Below, in pieces: positions 14,240-16,220 of a stretch of 16,220 bases of DNA. Under the pieces are notes generated by a model. That model had not been told where the DNA came from. It searched no databases and worked only from the letters and a program-made list of their open reading frames with translations. Positions within the stretch are counted from its first letter, which is position 1. Every line of letters starts with the position of its first letter. Location of the stretch: NCBI GenBank assembly GCA_000435615.1, contig FR881917.1, positions 1 to 16,220 on the forward strand, given 5' to 3'. The translations under genes were made by a program, and so were the position numbers. The stretch is from Firmicutes bacterium CAG:238 (GTDB taxonomy: Bacteria; Bacillota; Clostridia; Peptostreptococcales; Anaerovoracaceae).

Positions 14240-16185
14240 TAAAAAGGGGTAAGAAGAAGATTATTTCGGTGATTCTCACCGCAGCACTTGTATTTACAAC
14301 AGTATTTGGGGCAGGTTTTGCCTATGCCGGCAGCAGCGTTTCCGGTTTTACGGGGACAACCTACACGCATAACAGCCGGTTTAATGACAGAATATTGATT
14401 CATGGGGTGGATGTGTCGACTTATCAGAACGGCATCGACTGGAACGATGCAAAAGCGGCCGGTGTTGATTTTGCAATTATCAGAATCGGATTCCGCGGAT
14501 ACGGAGAAGCAGGCAGGATGCAGCCCGACGACTGGTTCGTAAGAAACATTGAAGCCGCAAAGGCGGCCGGCGTGATGGTGGGAGTCTATTTCTTCTCGCA
14601 GGCTTTGAATACATTTGAAGCCCGGGCAGAAGCTGATTATACGCTCGAACTTCTCGGAGATTACGAACTGGATCTTCCGATTTTCATGGATTATGAATTC
14701 TCGCCGGTTTCATCGGGTAGATTCACAAGCGGCACGATTACGAAGATTCAGGCAACTGCAAATGTCAGGGCGTTTTGCGAATATATCGAAGCAAACGGCC
14801 ATAGGGCGGGACTTTATGCAAATCTCAATTTCTTAAACAAGACCGTTGACGGCGAAGCGCTTGGCCGGGAATATCCGATTTGGGTGGCACAGTATTACAA
14901 AACATGCAATTACGATTATGACTATGATTATTGGCAGTACAGTTCCGGAGGCAGTGTAAACGGCATCGGCGGAAGGGCCGATGTCAACTTCTTGTATCTT
15001 CCGAAGGAATCAAAGCGTGTTTCGGATAAATCTCTGGCGGATTGTGAAGCGTTTTTAACCGGTGCTTCAAATTATCAATATTCCGCAGGCATGGCATTCA
15101 CACCGGGTGTTTCGGTAACCCACAACGGTGTAAGCCTTACCGAGGGCGTTGATTATAATGTACGCCATGTCGGCAACGGTTCTGCAGGAACGGCATACGC
15201 GATGATTATCGGAAGGGGCATGTATACGGATTATAAACTGGTGCCGTTCCATATCGAGCCGAGCCGTGACCTTTCAGGGATAACGATTAAGAAGCCGAAA
15301 GATCGTAAATATACCGGAAGCGTCACAAAACCTTCGTACATAACCGTAACGGATGCATCGGGTCGTAAGCTGATAGAGAATCTGGACTACACCTACACGG
15401 TTGCAAACGCGGTCGAAGTCGGTCAGGCAGATCTTATCGTTTCGTTTATGGGAAATCTTCAGGGGACAAAAACCGTGAAGTACAATATTGTCAAAGCGAC
15501 GCAGTCAATTACGGTGACAGATGCGAGAACGAGCACAAACTTATCGGCAGGAGCATATAAGCTCGGTGCAAGTGCAAAATATGCAGATGCGAAGCTGACC
15601 TATTCTTCCGGCAATCCGTCTGTCGCATCGGTTTCATCGAGCGGGACGGTAACACCGAAGGCAGCCGGAACGACAACGCTGACAATCAGTGCGGCGGCAA
15701 CTTCCGAATACGGAACTGCAACGAAAACAATCGCGCTGACGGTCGTGGACGATAAGAAAGACGAGCCGACACCAATGCCTGAGCCTGAGCAGCCGTCTAA
15801 ACCGGACAATCCGGGAGACAACACGGGTGGCTCGGACGATGATGCGAATGCAGCAAAGAATGCGCGAATCAAAGCCGGTGTAGAGCGCACGAAGGTTGTC
15901 CTGCTCAAGGCACCTGAGGTGAGCAGAAAGCGCATAAAACTGACCTGGAAGAAGTCCAATTCAGGATACCGCGTGGATTCTTATCAGATTTGGCGTTCGA
16001 CGAAAAAATCTTCGGGCTATACGAAAATCTTCACGAGCACGAGTGCGTCACATAAGTATTATGTGAATACGAAGGGACTCGAACCGGGCAAAACTTACTG
16101 GTATAAAGTCCGCGGCATGCGCAGGGTGGACGGCAAGCTTGTATACACGCCGTTTACAAAGATTTGCGTAACCACAAAGAAATAG
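14236..16185 (+). CDS. Secreted GH25 lysozyme with Ig-like and FnIII domains (649 aa)
   Basis: Cell-wall muramidase, expected to cut the N-acetylmuramic acid to N-acetylglucosamine bond of peptidoglycan outside the cell. A signal peptide (1-31, basic start, hydrophobic core, cut after AYA) precedes the GH25 domain (about 53-256). Catalytic landmarks are D59 (HGVDVSTYQ), D152 and E154 (IFMDYEF), the WQYSSGG strand (233-239) and D249 (RADVNFLY). Two repeats of the clostridial surface type follow (about 268-340 and 346-418, with DY and GxxxxxI patterns), then a BIG_2-like Ig domain (about 422-503), a Pro/Asp/Gly-rich linker (508-540) and a C-terminal FnIII-like domain (about 555-648). There is no LPXTG, SLH or choline-binding motif, so retention would depend on the accessory domains. 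The ATG overlaps the ligase stop (ATGA); the nearest G-rich stretch (14219-14223) is about 12 nt away, so initiation probably relies on coupling. Confidence 0.92.
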   Translation: MIKRGKKKIISVILTAALVFTTVFGAGFAYAGSSVSGFTGTTYTHNSRFNDRILIHGVDVSTYQNGIDWNDAKAAGVDFAIIRIGFRGYGEAGRMQPDDWFVRNIEAAKAAGVMVGVYFFSQALNTFEARAEADYTLELLGDYELDLPIFMDYEFSPVSSGRFTSGTITKIQATANVRAFCEYIEANGHRAGLYANLNFLNKTVDGEALGREYPIWVAQYYKTCNYDYDYDYWQYSSGGSVNGIGGRADVNFLYLPKESKRVSDKSLADCEAFLTGASNYQYSAGMAFTPGVSVTHNGVSLTEGVDYNVRHVGNGSAGTAYAMIIGRGMYTDYKLVPFHIEPSRDLSGITIKKPKDRKYTGSVTKPSYITVTDASGRKLIENLDYTYTVANAVEVGQADLIVSFMGNLQGTKTVKYNIVKATQSITVTDARTSTNLSAGAYKLGASAKYADAKLTYSSGNPSVASVSSSGTVTPKAAGTTTLTISAAATSEYGTATKTIALTVVDDKKDEPTPMPEPEQPSKPDNPGDNTGGSDDDANAAKNARIKAGVERTKVVLLKAPEVSRKRIKLTWKKSNSGYRVDSYQIWRSTKKSSGYTKIFTSTSASHKYYVNTKGLEPGKTYWYKVRGMRRVDGKLVYTPFTKICVTTKK

Positions 16186-16194
16186 AAATAAGAA

Positions 16195-16220
16195 GGGGGC
16201 TGTCGCATTAACGGAAAATA
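16195..16220 (+). terminator. Possible left arm of a terminator, cut by the window edge
   Basis: GGGGGCTGTCGCATTAACGG begins 10 nt after the GH25 stop and has the look of a long GC-rich terminator arm. The matching right arm would be outside the window, so this rests on position and composition only. Confidence 0.3.

Overview
This window looks like ordinary chromosome from an anaerobic Clostridia-type Firmicute of moderate GC content. The grounds are strong AGGAGG-type ribosome binding sites on most genes, sigma-A style TTGACA/TATAAT promoters, short U-tailed terminators, AGA-rich arginine codons, a glutamate dehydrogenase very like the clostridial NAD enzyme, and a secreted GH25 lysozyme with clostridial surface-protein repeats. 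I cannot name the species; Eubacteriales Family XIII/Anaerovoracaceae is only a guess.

Layout. (1) 63-1412, minus: gdhA, divergent from (2) 1643-2737, plus: a PLP enzyme whose substrate-pocket residues read as D-cysteine desulfhydrase. Each has its own promoter in the 230-bp gap. (3) 2823-5398, plus: rpsO (S15) and pnp (PNPase), separated by a strong terminator and a long imperfect hairpin in the pnp leader. (4) 5435-6051: about 620 bp with no convincing gene, holding a short direct repeat, a 14-bp palindrome and a weak small ORF. (5) 6052-7026, minus: an AEC-family carrier. It is divergent from (6) 7202-11475, plus: an XRE-cupin regulator followed by potA, potB and a fused potC-potD, which together form a polyamine ABC importer. 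The two promoters between (5) and (6) lie back to back, and the regulator's 5' leader carries an array of GTTTA/TAAAC half-sites that looks like an autoregulatory operator. (7) 11614-16185, plus: a tightly overlapping three-gene cluster. It encodes a stand-alone E2/CAT-fold acyltransferase-like protein lacking the usual catalytic His, an acyl-CoA synthetase, and a large secreted GH25 muramidase with Ig-like and FnIII domains. The window ends in what may be the left arm of its terminator.

How the parts work together. gdhA and the desulfhydrase are amino-acid catabolic or ammonia-handling genes. rpsO-pnp is the conserved translation/RNA-decay pair. The XRE-cupin and pot genes form a self-contained regulated uptake unit. 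The last cluster links acyl activation, a possible acyl transfer step and a cell-wall hydrolase by translational overlap; it is the least explained part of the window. I see no phage, IS, CRISPR, tRNA or rRNA features. No clearly new system stands out. The best leads are the pnp leader hairpin, the PotCD fusion, the half-site array, the acyltransferase-ligase-lysozyme cluster and the unexplained 5435-6051 gap.
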